Positions 42,915 to 51,726 of a stretch of DNA of 64,000 bases are shown one piece after another; within the stretch, counting starts at the first letter, position 1, and the number at the start of each line of letters is the position of its first letter. Both the position numbers and the translations under genes were made by a program. Source of the DNA: Arthrobacter cavernae (GTDB lineage: Bacteria; Actinomycetota; Actinomycetes; Actinomycetales; Micrococcaceae); NCBI RefSeq assembly GCF_017368795.1, contig NZ_JAFNLL010000013.1, positions 1 through 64,000 of the forward strand, read 5' to 3'. The notes below the pieces were generated by a model that was given only the letters and a program-made list of their open reading frames with translations, made no database searches and had not been told where the DNA came from.

Positions 42915-43691
42915 TCAGATGAACTGCCGGCCGCCGTCGACCACCATGGTCTGGCCGGTGTAGTACGAGCTGTCCGGTCCGGCGAGGAAGAGCGCGGCAC
43001 CCACTATGTCCTCCGGCTGGCTGGCCCGCTTGATCGCGCCGCGGTCCACGCCGTAGTTCTCGGCGTTTTCCATCAGCCCGTAGCTGGCCTCGGTGAGGGT
43101 GAAGCCGGGGGCGATCGCGTTGACCGTGATCCCGCGCCGGCCCAGTTCCTTGGCCATGACCCGGGTCAGGGCCACCACGCCGCCCTTGGAGGCGACGTAG
43201 TGCAGCCACTGCTCCGAGCCGCTGAAGATGGTGGCGCTGGAGAGGTTGATGACGCGGCCGCCCTCGGGCAGGTACGGGCTCGCGGCGCGGGTGACCAGCC
43301 AGGGGCCTTTGAGGTTCACGTTCATCACCAGATCCCATTCGGCCGGGTCGATCTCCTCGAACGGGCTGCGGGTCACTCCCGCATACACCGCCGCGTTGTT
43401 AAGGACGACGTCGATGCTTCCGTTTCCGAAGTCCGCGCAGCTTTTCGCGAGGTCCTCCGTGGAGGCCACGCTGGTGACGTCCGCGGAGAACGCCGCCGCT
43501 TCGGCGCCGCTTTCGCGGACCAGGTTGGCGGTCTGCTCAGCACCTTCGAGGTTGATGTCGGCCACCGCCACGCGGTAGCCGCGACCGGCAAAGCCGAGTG
43601 CAAACGCCCGGCCCAGCCCGCCGGCGGCACCGGTGATGAGGACGGTCTTCCCTGCTTCTTGTCCCGCTGCAGGCATGGGCACGTCAGACAT
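42915..43691 (-). CDS. SDR alcohol dehydrogenase of the cre-type cluster
   Basis: This 258-residue short-chain dehydrogenase has GAAGGLG near 21-27, LNNAAVYAG in the centre and the Ser, Tyr-x-x-x-Lys set in SSATIFSG...HYVASK. It overlaps the creH-like gene by eight bases. In the cresol route an alcohol dehydrogenase oxidises 4-hydroxybenzyl alcohol to the aldehyde, which fits its position. As for the aldehyde dehydrogenase, the cre letter is left open. Confidence 0.88.
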   Translation of the reverse strand: MSDVPMPAAGQEAGKTVLITGAAGGLGRAFALGFAGRGYRVAVADINLEGAEQTANLVRESGAEAAAFSADVTSVASTEDLAKSCADFGNGSIDVVLNNAAVYAGVTRSPFEEIDPAEWDLVMNVNLKGPWLVTRAASPYLPEGGRVINLSSATIFSGSEQWLHYVASKGGVVALTRVMAKELGRRGITVNAIAPGFTLTEASYGLMENAENYGVDRGAIKRASQPEDIVGAALFLAGPDSSYYTGQTMVVDGGRQFI

Positions 43692-45558
43692 GGCTGTGGC
43701 TGTGGGCGCCCGGGCCGGTGACAAGCAGCTCTTCCAGGGATTCGGCGTCGAGGATCTGCACCGTGCCCTTGGTTCCGTCCACCCGCAGCAACTGGCCGGT
43801 CTTGATGGTGGTGGAGGCTGAGCCGGTTCCGGTCACGGCCGGAAGTCCGTATTCGCGGCACACGATTGCGGCGTGGCTCATCATGCCGCCGATGTCCGTG
43901 ACAGTGGCCTTGATCTTGCCGAAGATCGGGCCCCAGGACGGTGCCGTGACGGTGGCCACCAGGATCTCGCCCTGCTGGACCTCGGAGAGCTGGTCTGCAT
44001 CGGTCACCACGCGGGCCAGGCCTTCCACCACGCCCGGCGATGCGGCCATGCCGCGCAGTCCTCCGCCTTCCACCGTTTCGCCGGCGCCCAGCCACTGCTG
44101 GACCTGTTCGGTGGTGATGCCCCAGAGCATCCGGGTGAAGGGTTCGGTGATGGACTCCGGCGGGGTGTTCAGGGCCGGGGCGGGCCGGGCGGTCTTGAGC
44201 GCGTCCACGATGCCGCGGCGGCGCTCGATCTCCTCCGGCCAGAAGTCGGGGCCGATGGGCTTGGCGCCCACGCCCCAGCCGGTGACCAGGTCAAAGAGCG
44301 CGTCGCGGACCTCATTGCGGCCCAGGTAGAGCAGGTCGTCCGGTCCGGACCAGAAGCCCTCGGCAGCCATCATGCGGGACAGTTCGCGGATCTTGCGCCA
44401 GAAGACGCCCATGGTCCAGTGCTCGATGTAGAAGTTGTGGTTCTCCACGTACGGGTAGGCGGTGGCGGCCAGGCCGCGCTTGGCGTCGAAGACCGCCTGG
44501 TTTTCGCCTTCGAGCAGCTCTCGGTATTCCTCGATGATGCGGTCGCGTTCCACGATGAGGGCCTCGACGGGGCGCATGATTTCCTGGCCCTCGTCCACGC
44601 GGCGGATGTAGTCCGCGATGTAGCCCAGCGGGATTTCCTGGTGTTCGTTCCAGTATTTGTCGTGGCCGTAGAAGCCGTTGCCGACGGTGAAGTTGAACCA
44701 CGGGTCCTTGGCGCCGTCGTACTGGGCGCTCCACCGGTCCCCGCCGGGAGCGGCGGCGATGGCACCCAGGGTGGCATCGACGTCGTCCGTGTTCCTGAAA
44801 TGGGCCTGCAGCCCGAGCTCGACGGCCAGCTTGGCGAGCTGCTTGAGCTCATCGTCCGGGCGGAAGAGTTCCATGTCCACGCCCTGCACCATGGCGGCGA
44901 TGGACTGGTCGGGAACGTTGGGGAAGACCTGCTTGCAGAAGTTGAAGAAGTCCAGGTAGGCGATGTAGCCCAGATTCAGGAATTCGAAGTGATACTGCCA
45001 GTTCTGGTAGGCCAGCTGGATGAGGCGGTCGTAGCTTTCCAGCAGCTTCTCGGAACCGTCCTTCCCCTTACCGGAGGTGATGTCCTCCATGGGGACGATG
45101 TCCGGCAGCTTGGGGAAGGAGATGCGCTCCATCTCGTCAATGGTTCCGCGGACCTTGACGTGCCAGTGCTTCAGCTTCTCTTCCCAATTCTGGAAGTAGT
45201 GGCCAATCCGTTGCTCGAAGAGGGGCACGCGGGCGGCGATCTGGTCCTCCGGCACGGGGATGGGAGACATGTAGAGGTAGCCCAGGTGGATGCGGAACTC
45301 GATGCCGTTGGCGTTGGGGATCATGAGGTGCCGGGCGTTGTACTGGCCCAGGCACTTGACCGCGAACTCGCCGCCGATGGTCTCAAAGGGCTTGAACACG
45401 GTGGGCCAGTGCTGGCTGTCGCAAAACCAGAACTTGGCGTCCTCCTGCTCCTTGAGTTTGTCCTGGAAGACCAGGTAGTAGGGATAGATCTTTTCCCAGC
45501 CTTCGGCGCCGGCGGGGACCGTGAGCTCGGAGGGTTTGGGGAAGGACTTCAGGGACAT
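43684..45558 (-). CDS. creH: PEP-synthase-like aryl phosphotransferase, large part (CreH-like)
   Basis: This is a 624-residue protein. The C-terminal ~100 residues are a PEP-utiliser swivelling domain with phosphohistidine His562 in GGMMSHAAIVCREYGLPAV. The first ~450 residues are a phenylphosphate-synthase-like domain without ATP-grasp motifs. With CreI it forms 4-methylphenyl phosphate from 4-cresol and ATP. A His-rich tail (HSHSHV) ends the protein. An AAAGGA site precedes the ATG. Confidence 0.9.
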   Translation of the reverse strand: MSLKSFPKPSELTVPAGAEGWEKIYPYYLVFQDKLKEQEDAKFWFCDSQHWPTVFKPFETIGGEFAVKCLGQYNARHLMIPNANGIEFRIHLGYLYMSPIPVPEDQIAARVPLFEQRIGHYFQNWEEKLKHWHVKVRGTIDEMERISFPKLPDIVPMEDITSGKGKDGSEKLLESYDRLIQLAYQNWQYHFEFLNLGYIAYLDFFNFCKQVFPNVPDQSIAAMVQGVDMELFRPDDELKQLAKLAVELGLQAHFRNTDDVDATLGAIAAAPGGDRWSAQYDGAKDPWFNFTVGNGFYGHDKYWNEHQEIPLGYIADYIRRVDEGQEIMRPVEALIVERDRIIEEYRELLEGENQAVFDAKRGLAATAYPYVENHNFYIEHWTMGVFWRKIRELSRMMAAEGFWSGPDDLLYLGRNEVRDALFDLVTGWGVGAKPIGPDFWPEEIERRRGIVDALKTARPAPALNTPPESITEPFTRMLWGITTEQVQQWLGAGETVEGGGLRGMAASPGVVEGLARVVTDADQLSEVQQGEILVATVTAPSWGPIFGKIKATVTDIGGMMSHAAIVCREYGLPAVTGTGSASTTIKTGQLLRVDGTKGTVQILDAESLEELLVTGPGAHSHSHV

Positions 45559-45624
45559 GGCGGTCCTTTCAATAGGGCTCGGCGGTGAGCCTTGGTGTGT
45601 GGAGCCTTGCTGGTGTTCGTGCGC

Positions 45625-46740
45625 TTAAGCGGAGGGTTTGAGGAGGGAGGCGGTGATGCTGCCGAGGCTGAAGCCGCCGGTAGCGGGAGCCGGGCTGGAG
45701 ATCCCGCCGAAGTAGCCACCGGCGGTGGCCGTGGGCTGCGCTGCGGGTTTGGAGGAGTGGACGGTTTCCGGGCGGGACTGGAGAAGGAGGAGGTTTTCGC
45801 CGTTCGGCAGGTCCCAGTCCAGGGCCCATTCGATGTCCTGGGGGCACTTGTAGTGCTTCTCGGCCCACTTGGCCATCTGGGCGACGGCGGTGAGTTCCGC
45901 GTCGGTGAGGCTGCGGCGGCCGCGGCGTTCGGCGTCGACCTCGCGTTCCACCAGGCGCTTGGCGCCGGCGTCGGGGACCAGTTCGGCGTGCTTGTCGCCG
46001 AGGTGGTCGGCGACGACGGCGAGCGTGACCTTGTCCAGCACGATGTTGTCCGGGGTGACCTGGCCCGAAACCACCATCTCGCCCACACCATAGGAGGAGT
46101 CGATGGTGATCTTGGAGCGGTCCCCGTTGGTGGGGTCCATGGTGATGGCGACGCCGGAGACCCGGGAGTTGACCATCTTCTGCACGACGACGGCCATGGA
46201 CAGGCCTTCGTTGGGGATGTTGTTCTTCAGTCGGTAGATGATTGCGCGGGAAGTGTACAGGGAGGCCCAGCACTGGCGGATGTGCTCGGTGACTGCCTTG
46301 ACGCCGTCGAGCCAGAGATAGGTGTCCTGCTGGCCGGCGAACGAGGCGTCCGGGAGGTCTTCGGCCGTGGCGCTGGAGCGGACCGCCACCGGCACCGGGG
46401 CGTCGAAGCGGGACATCAGGGACTCGTAGGCCCTGGTGGTCTGATCGCGCAAGGCCTGGGGCACCGGCCGGGAGCAGATGTCTTCGCGGATGGCGGCGGA
46501 GACCCTGTCCACCTGGGCGGTGTCCTCCGGGTCCAGGTCAGCGAGCAACTGGTTGATCTTTGCGGTGATGCCGGCCTCGTCCATAAAGGCGTCGAACTCT
46601 GCTGTGGTGACCACAAAGCCGGGCGGGACGGGCATGCCCGCGGAGGTCATGGTGACCAAGGACGAGCCCTTGCCACCAAGGTTTTCAAGCGTCGGCTCAA
46701 TGCCGCCGTCGAAAAACTGGATGTAATCGTTGCTTTGCAT
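45625..46740 (-). CDS. creI: PEP-synthase-like ATP-binding subunit (CreI-like)
   Basis: This is a 371-residue ATP-grasp domain of the PEP synthase/PPDK type, free-standing. LGGKGSSL with Lys24, RSSATAED at 121-128 and FAGQQDTYL at 134-142 are conserved nucleotide-binding parts; LLLQSRPETV is the family end. It should phosphorylate the histidine of the CreH-like partner. ATG 46740 is chosen over a TTG six codons upstream. It starts six bases after the P450 gene. Confidence 0.9.
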   Translation of the reverse strand: MQSNDYIQFFDGGIEPTLENLGGKGSSLVTMTSAGMPVPPGFVVTTAEFDAFMDEAGITAKINQLLADLDPEDTAQVDRVSAAIREDICSRPVPQALRDQTTRAYESLMSRFDAPVPVAVRSSATAEDLPDASFAGQQDTYLWLDGVKAVTEHIRQCWASLYTSRAIIYRLKNNIPNEGLSMAVVVQKMVNSRVSGVAITMDPTNGDRSKITIDSSYGVGEMVVSGQVTPDNIVLDKVTLAVVADHLGDKHAELVPDAGAKRLVEREVDAERRGRRSLTDAELTAVAQMAKWAEKHYKCPQDIEWALDWDLPNGENLLLLQSRPETVHSSKPAAQPTATAGGYFGGISSPAPATGGFSLGSITASLLKPSA

Positions 46741-46745
46741 GGTGG

Positions 46746-48023
46746 TTAGGCCTTCCAACTGACAGGAACGGTCTCGGGGACACGGAAGGAGAGGTTTTCA
46801 CGGAAGGCGATGCCCTCCGGGTCCTCGAGTTGCAGCTCCGGGGCGAGCCGGGCCACTTCCTCGAGTGCGATTTTTGCCTGGAGCTTTGCGAGCATGTTGC
46901 CCAGGCAGTAATGGATTCCAAACCCGAAGCTGAGGTGCTCGCGGGCGTTGGGGCGCGTGATATCGAAGTCCTCGCCGGCTTCGAACTTACTTTCGTCGCG
47001 GTTGGCGGAGCCCATCAGGAGCAGCAGCTGCGAACCTTCCTCGATGGCCACGCCACCCACTTCGGTGTCCTTCAGGGCTTTGCGGCGCCAGCCGACAATG
47101 GAGCCGGCGTAGCGGAGGACCTCGTCGATGGCGGCGGGGATCTTCTTGGGATCCTCCACCAGCTGCTGCCACTGCTCGGGGCGGGCCAGAAGCTCGCGCA
47201 GGGCGTTGGAGATCAGGGTGGTGGTGGTCTCGTGGCCTGCGAAGAGCAGGCTGTAGAGCACGGAGGCGATCTCGTGGTCCGAGATTTCGGCGCCTTCCTG
47301 CTGTGCTTTGACGAGGTCCCCGGTGAGGTTGTCGCCGCCCTGTTCGTGGGCCACCCTGACCAGGCGCAGGCATTCCTGCCAGTACTCCACCAGGTTGTGG
47401 GCGTGGGGGACCTGATCCTCATCGCTCAGGTCGCCCCAGGTCATGGCGGCGCGGGAGTCGCTCCAGCGCTTGAAGGTGTCCACCTGGGAGACGTCCGCGC
47501 CGATCAGGGTCAGGATGGTGATGGTGGGGACGTCGTAGGCGAGGTCTTTCACAAGATCACCGCGGCGCTCGGGGCGGGCCAGCATCTTTTCGATGAGGGC
47601 AACCACGTTCTGCCGGATGAAGGGCTCCAGCGCCTTGTAGCGGCGGGGAGTGAACGCCTTCTGCACCACGGCGCGGATCCGGGTGTGCTCCGGCGGGCGG
47701 CGAGCGGACAGCCCTGAGTAGGCGGTGAAGCCGCCCTCTTCCATGATCTTCTTCGCCGCGGGGCCACGTTCGCGGACCGGGGCCTGGGCGTTTTCGCTGG
47801 AGAAGGTTTCCCAGTCCTCGAACACCGCCTTGATGTCGTCATAGCGGGAGACAACGTACAGGCCCACGCGCTCATCGAACATCACGGGCTGTTCGGTCCG
47901 GAGTTCGGCGTAGGCGGTGAAAGGATCCTTCATCTGGAAGGGCTCGTAGCCGTGATGCCCGGCGGGGGCTTCGGCGCCGTACCCGAAGGGACAGCGGCCG
48001 GCCGTTTCTGTCGACGATGACAT
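46746..48023 (-). CDS. creJ: cytochrome P450 (CreJ-like)
   Basis: This is a 425-residue class I P450. The haem ligand Cys373 is in FGFGIHYCLGNMLA, the I-helix reads LLFAGHETTT, and the ExxR pair is in DEVLRY. In the cresol pathway CreJ oxidises the methyl group of aryl phosphates. ATG 48023 has CCAGGAG upstream. It is the first gene of the cluster and lies downstream of three palindromes. A guaiacol demethylase role is less likely because the redox partners and PEP-synthase genes match the cre set. Confidence 0.9.
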   Translation of the reverse strand: MSSSTETAGRCPFGYGAEAPAGHHGYEPFQMKDPFTAYAELRTEQPVMFDERVGLYVVSRYDDIKAVFEDWETFSSENAQAPVRERGPAAKKIMEEGGFTAYSGLSARRPPEHTRIRAVVQKAFTPRRYKALEPFIRQNVVALIEKMLARPERRGDLVKDLAYDVPTITILTLIGADVSQVDTFKRWSDSRAAMTWGDLSDEDQVPHAHNLVEYWQECLRLVRVAHEQGGDNLTGDLVKAQQEGAEISDHEIASVLYSLLFAGHETTTTLISNALRELLARPEQWQQLVEDPKKIPAAIDEVLRYAGSIVGWRRKALKDTEVGGVAIEEGSQLLLLMGSANRDESKFEAGEDFDITRPNAREHLSFGFGIHYCLGNMLAKLQAKIALEEVARLAPELQLEDPEGIAFRENLSFRVPETVPVSWKA

Positions 48024-48087
48024 CTGGACTCCTGGTGTCTTGGTTCCGCCCGGCACCGTGAGGGTGCCCGGGATTCCTAGTCATCAG

Positions 48088-48138
48088 TGTGGTCCACATC
48101 ACCGGTCGGTGAACAGCCTTAACTTCCACTGGGTGGAA
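48088..48138. promoter_or_regulatory. palindrome cluster upstream of creJ
   Basis: Three dyads lie in a row in the gap before creJ: TGTGG-T-CCACA at 48088-48098, TCACCG-GT-CGGTGA at 48099-48112, and TTCCACT-G-GGTGGAA at 48124-48138 (one mismatch). The last has the same 7-1-7 design as the sites at 38099 and 38901 and is probably bound by the adjacent IclR protein. Confidence 0.55.
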
Positions 48139-48159
48139 GGCAATGTCGCGACGGGCCGG

Positions 48160-48954
48160 TTAGTCCTTGGCCCCGCGGTGCACGCCGATCAGCGTCTCCA
48201 GCGGGATCCGTGCCGTGGCCCGCTCAATCTGGGCCGATATTCCCTTGAGGACAGGAAGGTGCCGGGTCATTGTGGACGCGTGCGAGGAGGGCAGCACCAG
48301 GCCAATGGCAGCGCCGATCCTGCCGGTGTGGAACACCGGGACGGCGATGGAGCACGAGCCCAGCCGCACCTCCTCCATGGTGGTGGCGTAACCCTGCTCC
48401 CTGATCTGGCCCAGCTCTTCGGCGAACCGCCGCGGGTCAATGTGGGTGTGGGCGGTGGGCCGTTCCAGGTCCCGGTTCAGGTAGGCATCCCGGACCCAGT
48501 CCTCCTCGAAGGCGAGGATGACCTTCCCGACGGCGGTGGCGTGCATCGGGAGGCGGCCTCCCACCCGGGAGGCCCGGGGAACGCGCTTGGAACCGTAGAC
48601 CCGGTCGATGTAGAGGACCTCGTGCCCTGCCCGGATGGCCAGGTGCGCGGTCTCACCGGTCAGGGAGAACAGGTCCTGGACGAACGGACGGGCAGCATCG
48701 CGGAGCTGGCGTCCGGTGTTCTGGGCGAGTTCCCACAGCCGGATGCCCAGCTGGTAGCGGCCGTTGGGTTCCCGTGAGAGGAGGCCCCAGTCAGTCAGCT
48801 CATTGACCAACCGGTGCGTCGTGCTGAGCGGCAGCCCGGATTTGTCGGCGATGTCGGTCAGGCTCAAGGCACTGCGGGACGTCTCAAAGGCCTCCAGGAT
48901 GGCCAGCACCTTCGAGGTCACGGTGCGTCCGGGTTCGCGGCTGCCGCCGGCCAT
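48160..48954 (-). CDS. IclR-family regulator of the cre-type cluster
   Basis: This is a 264-residue IclR protein. The DNA-binding part reads LSLTDIADKSGLPLSTTHRL then VNELTDWGLL, and the effector domain has GSCSIAVPVFHTGRIGAAIG. ATG 48954 follows AAGGAGG by six bases, so the long 5' extension is dropped. It is oriented with creJ, 136 bases upstream of it, and corresponds by position to CreR of the cresol cluster. Confidence 0.9.
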   Translation of the reverse strand: MAGGSREPGRTVTSKVLAILEAFETSRSALSLTDIADKSGLPLSTTHRLVNELTDWGLLSREPNGRYQLGIRLWELAQNTGRQLRDAARPFVQDLFSLTGETAHLAIRAGHEVLYIDRVYGSKRVPRASRVGGRLPMHATAVGKVILAFEEDWVRDAYLNRDLERPTAHTHIDPRRFAEELGQIREQGYATTMEEVRLGSCSIAVPVFHTGRIGAAIGLVLPSSHASTMTRHLPVLKGISAQIERATARIPLETLIGVHRGAKD

Positions 48955-49377
48955 GATGACCTCCTTGTTCCAGTTCCGCCTGACGGCGTCCGGATTCGAG
49001 TCTAGACGGCAGGCGGGTCCCCGCCTCAGCTCCCGGCAAGAAGGCGCTGGCGCTGCGGCCACAGGCGACCGATCGCGGGAAGCACGACGGCGGCATCCCC
49101 TTCCGGCCGCGAGTTCGGAATCCAAGGCAATCACGCCGTCGGATCCGCTTCAATGCCGGCCGAATCATCCCGCCCGCAGTAGTTCGCTGCCGCCTGCAAC
49201 TTCGTCATGCCGCAACCTTGCTCCGTCAACCACAGCCTGGCAGCGGCAGACTCCTGCTAGTGGAAACCTTGTGAAGCCGCCCACGCCGGCAGGCCCAGCG
49301 TTGCCCCTGGTTCTGGGGAATCAAAAGACCGAGACGGGCGGAACCTGAATCCCTCAGTTCATATCTCTAATGGACCG
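48955..49377. other. gene-free gap
   Basis: These 423 bases separate the IclR gene and the arr remnant. Frames are open on both strands but none has a ribosome site or recognisable product. A short palindrome GTCTAGAC at 49000-49007 and a GC hairpin (GGCGGG-TC-CCCGCC) just after it are the only structures I see. Confidence 0.5.
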
Positions 49378-49650
49378 ATGTCGTCCGGGGCCAAGGATCC
49401 CGGGCCTTTCTACCACGGCACGAAGGCTGACTCGGAGCCTGGAGAGCTGCTGAAACCCGGCCACAGCTCAAATTACGGGGAGCGAACGAGGGCGAACTAC
49501 GTCTACCTCACCGCAAACCCGGATGCTGCCATCCTGGGAGCGGAACTTGGGCTGGGCGAGGGACCAGGACGAATCTACCGCGTGGAACCCACTGGCATGC
49601 GGAGCCACCTGGAAGAACTCAAGCGGCAGGGCATCGAGGCAATCAACTGA
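49378..49650 (+). pseudogene. arr: rifamycin ADP-ribosyltransferase (Arr) with internal deletion
   Basis: The first part, FYHGTKADSEPGELLKPGHS then SNYGERTRANYVYLT and IYRVEPTG, is a clear Arr N-terminus. It jumps in frame straight to MRSHLEELKRQGIEAIN, the Arr C-terminus. About 40 to 45 residues in between, which hold the conserved acidic residue and the NPTRSYRTREP segment, are gone. At 90 residues it is well below the usual ~140, so the product is almost surely inactive. There is no good ribosome site before the ATG. Confidence 0.85.
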
Positions 49651-49755
49651 ACTACTGCGCGGCAGTTCAGTCCATGCGTGAGCCGGAGAACAACCGCGCA
49701 GTCGACCGTGGCGGAGGTATGCAGCCGGCGACCTGACGTGCGTCTCGGGTGGTGC

Positions 49756-50406
49756 TCAGGCGCGGGCAACCGCGTGGGCGCCGAGCTCTGCGGCGAGGAA
49801 GTCGCGTACGTCGTCCAGCTCGTCCGCATTGATTCCATGTGCCAGCCCCGGATACACCCGCTCAATCAGCGAGGTGTGCTGCGGAAGGTACTCGCTGCTG
49901 CGGGTAATGGCCACGGGCGCGATGACCCTGTCTTCGGAGCCTCGGCCCCAGAAGAGGGGCGGGCGACTGCTGCGCAGCGTCTCGTCGCCCGGCTGCGGGG
50001 CGCCCAGCACGAATCCGCCCAGCACCACGGGGGCCAGCACCCGTTCGGGCCGCGCGCGGAGCAACTGGCTGGCCATGAGCCCTCCCTGCGAGAACCCGAT
50101 GGGCACGATGCGGATGTCGGGGTCCACGTTTGCCTCGACCCAGGCCCAAATCGCGTCGCTTGCCGCCTCCACCGGCGCGGCCTCGGGATTTCCTGGCGTG
50201 GTGATGGAGAACCATGCCGCTCCTCCGTTGCCGAGCTCAATCGGTGCCCGCAGGGATGCCCAGGGCAGGTTCAACCCCAGCGCCTGCGCCAACGAACCCA
50301 AGTCGTGCTCGTTGGATCCGAAGCCATGCAGGAAAAGTGCGACCGCATCGGAAGCGGCATTGGTGGCCCAGTCTTGCGAGCGCACGTCGCGCAGTGTGGT
50401 GTTCAT
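49756..50406 (-). CDS. phospholipase/carboxylesterase-family hydrolase
   Basis: This 216-residue protein of the small carboxylesterase (YpfH-like) group has the nucleophile motif GFSQGG and a late GLAHGI histidine. LFLHGFGSNEHD is the oxyanion region. ATG 50406 is preferred with AAGGAG upstream at a long distance. It stands alone on the minus strand. The substrate is unknown. Confidence 0.87.
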   Translation of the reverse strand: MNTTLRDVRSQDWATNAASDAVALFLHGFGSNEHDLGSLAQALGLNLPWASLRAPIELGNGGAAWFSITTPGNPEAAPVEAASDAIWAWVEANVDPDIRIVPIGFSQGGLMASQLLRARPERVLAPVVLGGFVLGAPQPGDETLRSSRPPLFWGRGSEDRVIAPVAITRSSEYLPQHTSLIERVYPGLAHGINADELDDVRDFLAAELGAHAVARA

Positions 50407-50576
50407 TCGAAGGCCAGCTCCTTGGCTTGGTGGAATCCGGGAGCCGGAGTGCAGCCCCAATTACTTGCATCTTCAACTATATAGCCTTCACGCCGCACAC
50501 GGAGGGCCGAGCCTCCACGGACTGACACTCAATGACGTCCAATTCCTGGCAGACGCGACTGGTACACTTGCGGAAG

Positions 50577-50610
50577 TTTCACCACTTTCACCAGTTTCAC
50601 TTACTTTCAC
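50577..50610 (+). repeat. four tandem TTTCAC repeats in the ATPase leader
   Basis: TTTCAC starts at 50577, 50586, 50595 and 50605, giving spacings of 9, 9 and 10 bases. They fill the space just before the ribosome site (GGAGG) of the ATPase gene. A possible -10 (TACACT, 50563-50568) lies upstream, so the repeats would be at the very start of the transcript. They look like iterated protein-binding sites. Confidence 0.7.
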
Positions 50611-50622
50611 CCCGGAGGTCCC

Positions 50623-51708
50623 GTGCAGAATCCTTTCAAGCCGACCGCCGGAGCCACCCCGCCGGATTTGATCGGGCGGGCCGGGCTCCTGGATGAATTC
50701 GAATACGGCCTGCACCAGGGATCGGGCGCCCCGGGGCTGCTGGCCATCATTACCGGCTCCAGGGGCATCGGCAAGACGGTCATGCTCAACGCTGCGGAAG
50801 CGACCGCCAAGGAGCACGGCTGGGCCGTGATCTCCCGGACAGCAACCCCAGGATTCCTGGCGAAGATCGGCGACGACATGCTCCGCCTCACCGACGAACT
50901 CGGCGATGGCCCGCCCACACGGAAAATCACCGCCTTCTCCGCAGCCGGGTTCGGACTGACCACCCAACTCCCTGCGGAACGGGTTCCGGACTGGCGCCGC
51001 ACCGGAGAGGAGCTCCTGCGGCTGCTGGACGCACAAGGCACCGGCCTGGTCATCACCATTGACGAAATCCACGCCGTCGACAGGACCGAAATCTCCCAAC
51101 TGGCCGCCGACGTACAACACTTCATCCGCGACGGGCTGCCCATCGGCCTGGTCTTCGCCGGCCTCCCCTCAGCCGTCTCCGACCTGCTCAACGAAGGCGT
51201 AGCCACCTTCCTGCGGCGGGCCGACAGGATCAACCTCCACGAAGCCGCCATCGCCGAAGTCACCGCCTCCTACCGGGAGCTATTCAGAGACGGCGGCATC
51301 GACGTCGCCCCGGAGCTGCTCGACGAGGCGGCAGAAGCCACCGAAGGCTACCCATTCCTCATTCAACTCGTTGGCTACTACCTCTGGATGGAGGCCGGCA
51401 AGGCCAGCTGGACCCTGGACCAGAACAGCGTCCACAAAGCCACCGCGGCCGCACAGCGACGGAACACCCTGGTCGTCGTCGAGTCAGCCCTCTCAGACAT
51501 CTCCGACAAGGACCGCGAGTTCCTTCACGCCATGGCCGAACAAGACGGCCCATCAGCAGCAGCCCAGATCGGACACATCATCACGTCCAAACCCAACGTC
51601 GTCTCCAAATACCGCAACAGGCTCATCGCAGCCGGCCTGATCGAACCAGCCGGCTACGGCAAGGTCGACTTCGCCATCCCCGGCCTCCGCCAATACCTTC
51701 GAGGATAG
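50623..51708 (+). CDS. AAA+ ATPase with C-terminal winged helix
   Basis: This is a 361-residue ATPase. Walker A GSRGIGKT is at 45-52 and Walker B LVITIDEIH at 142-150. The last ~65 residues (DREFLHAMAEQDGPSAAAQI then GHIITSKPNVVSKYRNRL) resemble a winged helix, as in ORC/Cdc6-like NTPases. The start is GTG behind CGGAGG. Tandem TTTCAC repeats precede it, and a broken HipB-like gene follows in the same direction. The function is unknown; a DNA-binding NTPase or defence role is possible. Confidence 0.8.
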   Translation: MQNPFKPTAGATPPDLIGRAGLLDEFEYGLHQGSGAPGLLAIITGSRGIGKTVMLNAAEATAKEHGWAVISRTATPGFLAKIGDDMLRLTDELGDGPPTRKITAFSAAGFGLTTQLPAERVPDWRRTGEELLRLLDAQGTGLVITIDEIHAVDRTEISQLAADVQHFIRDGLPIGLVFAGLPSAVSDLLNEGVATFLRRADRINLHEAAIAEVTASYRELFRDGGIDVAPELLDEAAEATEGYPFLIQLVGYYLWMEAGKASWTLDQNSVHKATAAAQRRNTLVVVESALSDISDKDREFLHAMAEQDGPSAAAQIGHIITSKPNVVSKYRNRLIAAGLIEPAGYGKVDFAIPGLRQYLRG

Positions 51709-51726
51709 CCAGCACAGGAGGACGCC

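Noticed and set aside
43873..45588. 571-codon open frame antisense to the creH-like gene
   Set aside because: Low-complexity Val/Gly/Asp-rich product typical of antisense frames; the minus frame has the phosphohistidine domain.
46746..48023. P450 as a guaiacol O-demethylase (GcoA type)
   Set aside because: GcoA works with a single GcoB reductase; here separate ferredoxin and reductase genes and PEP-synthase-like genes match the cresol system instead.
48052..48068. Hairpin GGCACC-GTGAG-GGTGCC as a terminator or riboswitch
   Set aside because: A six-pair stem in the creJ leader with no T run and no conserved riboswitch core; probably chance in GC-rich DNA.
50577..50610. CRISPR-like or replication-origin repeats
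   Set aside because: The units are only six conserved bases with 3-4-base gaps; there are no spacers and no replication genes beside them other than a distant ORC-like fold.
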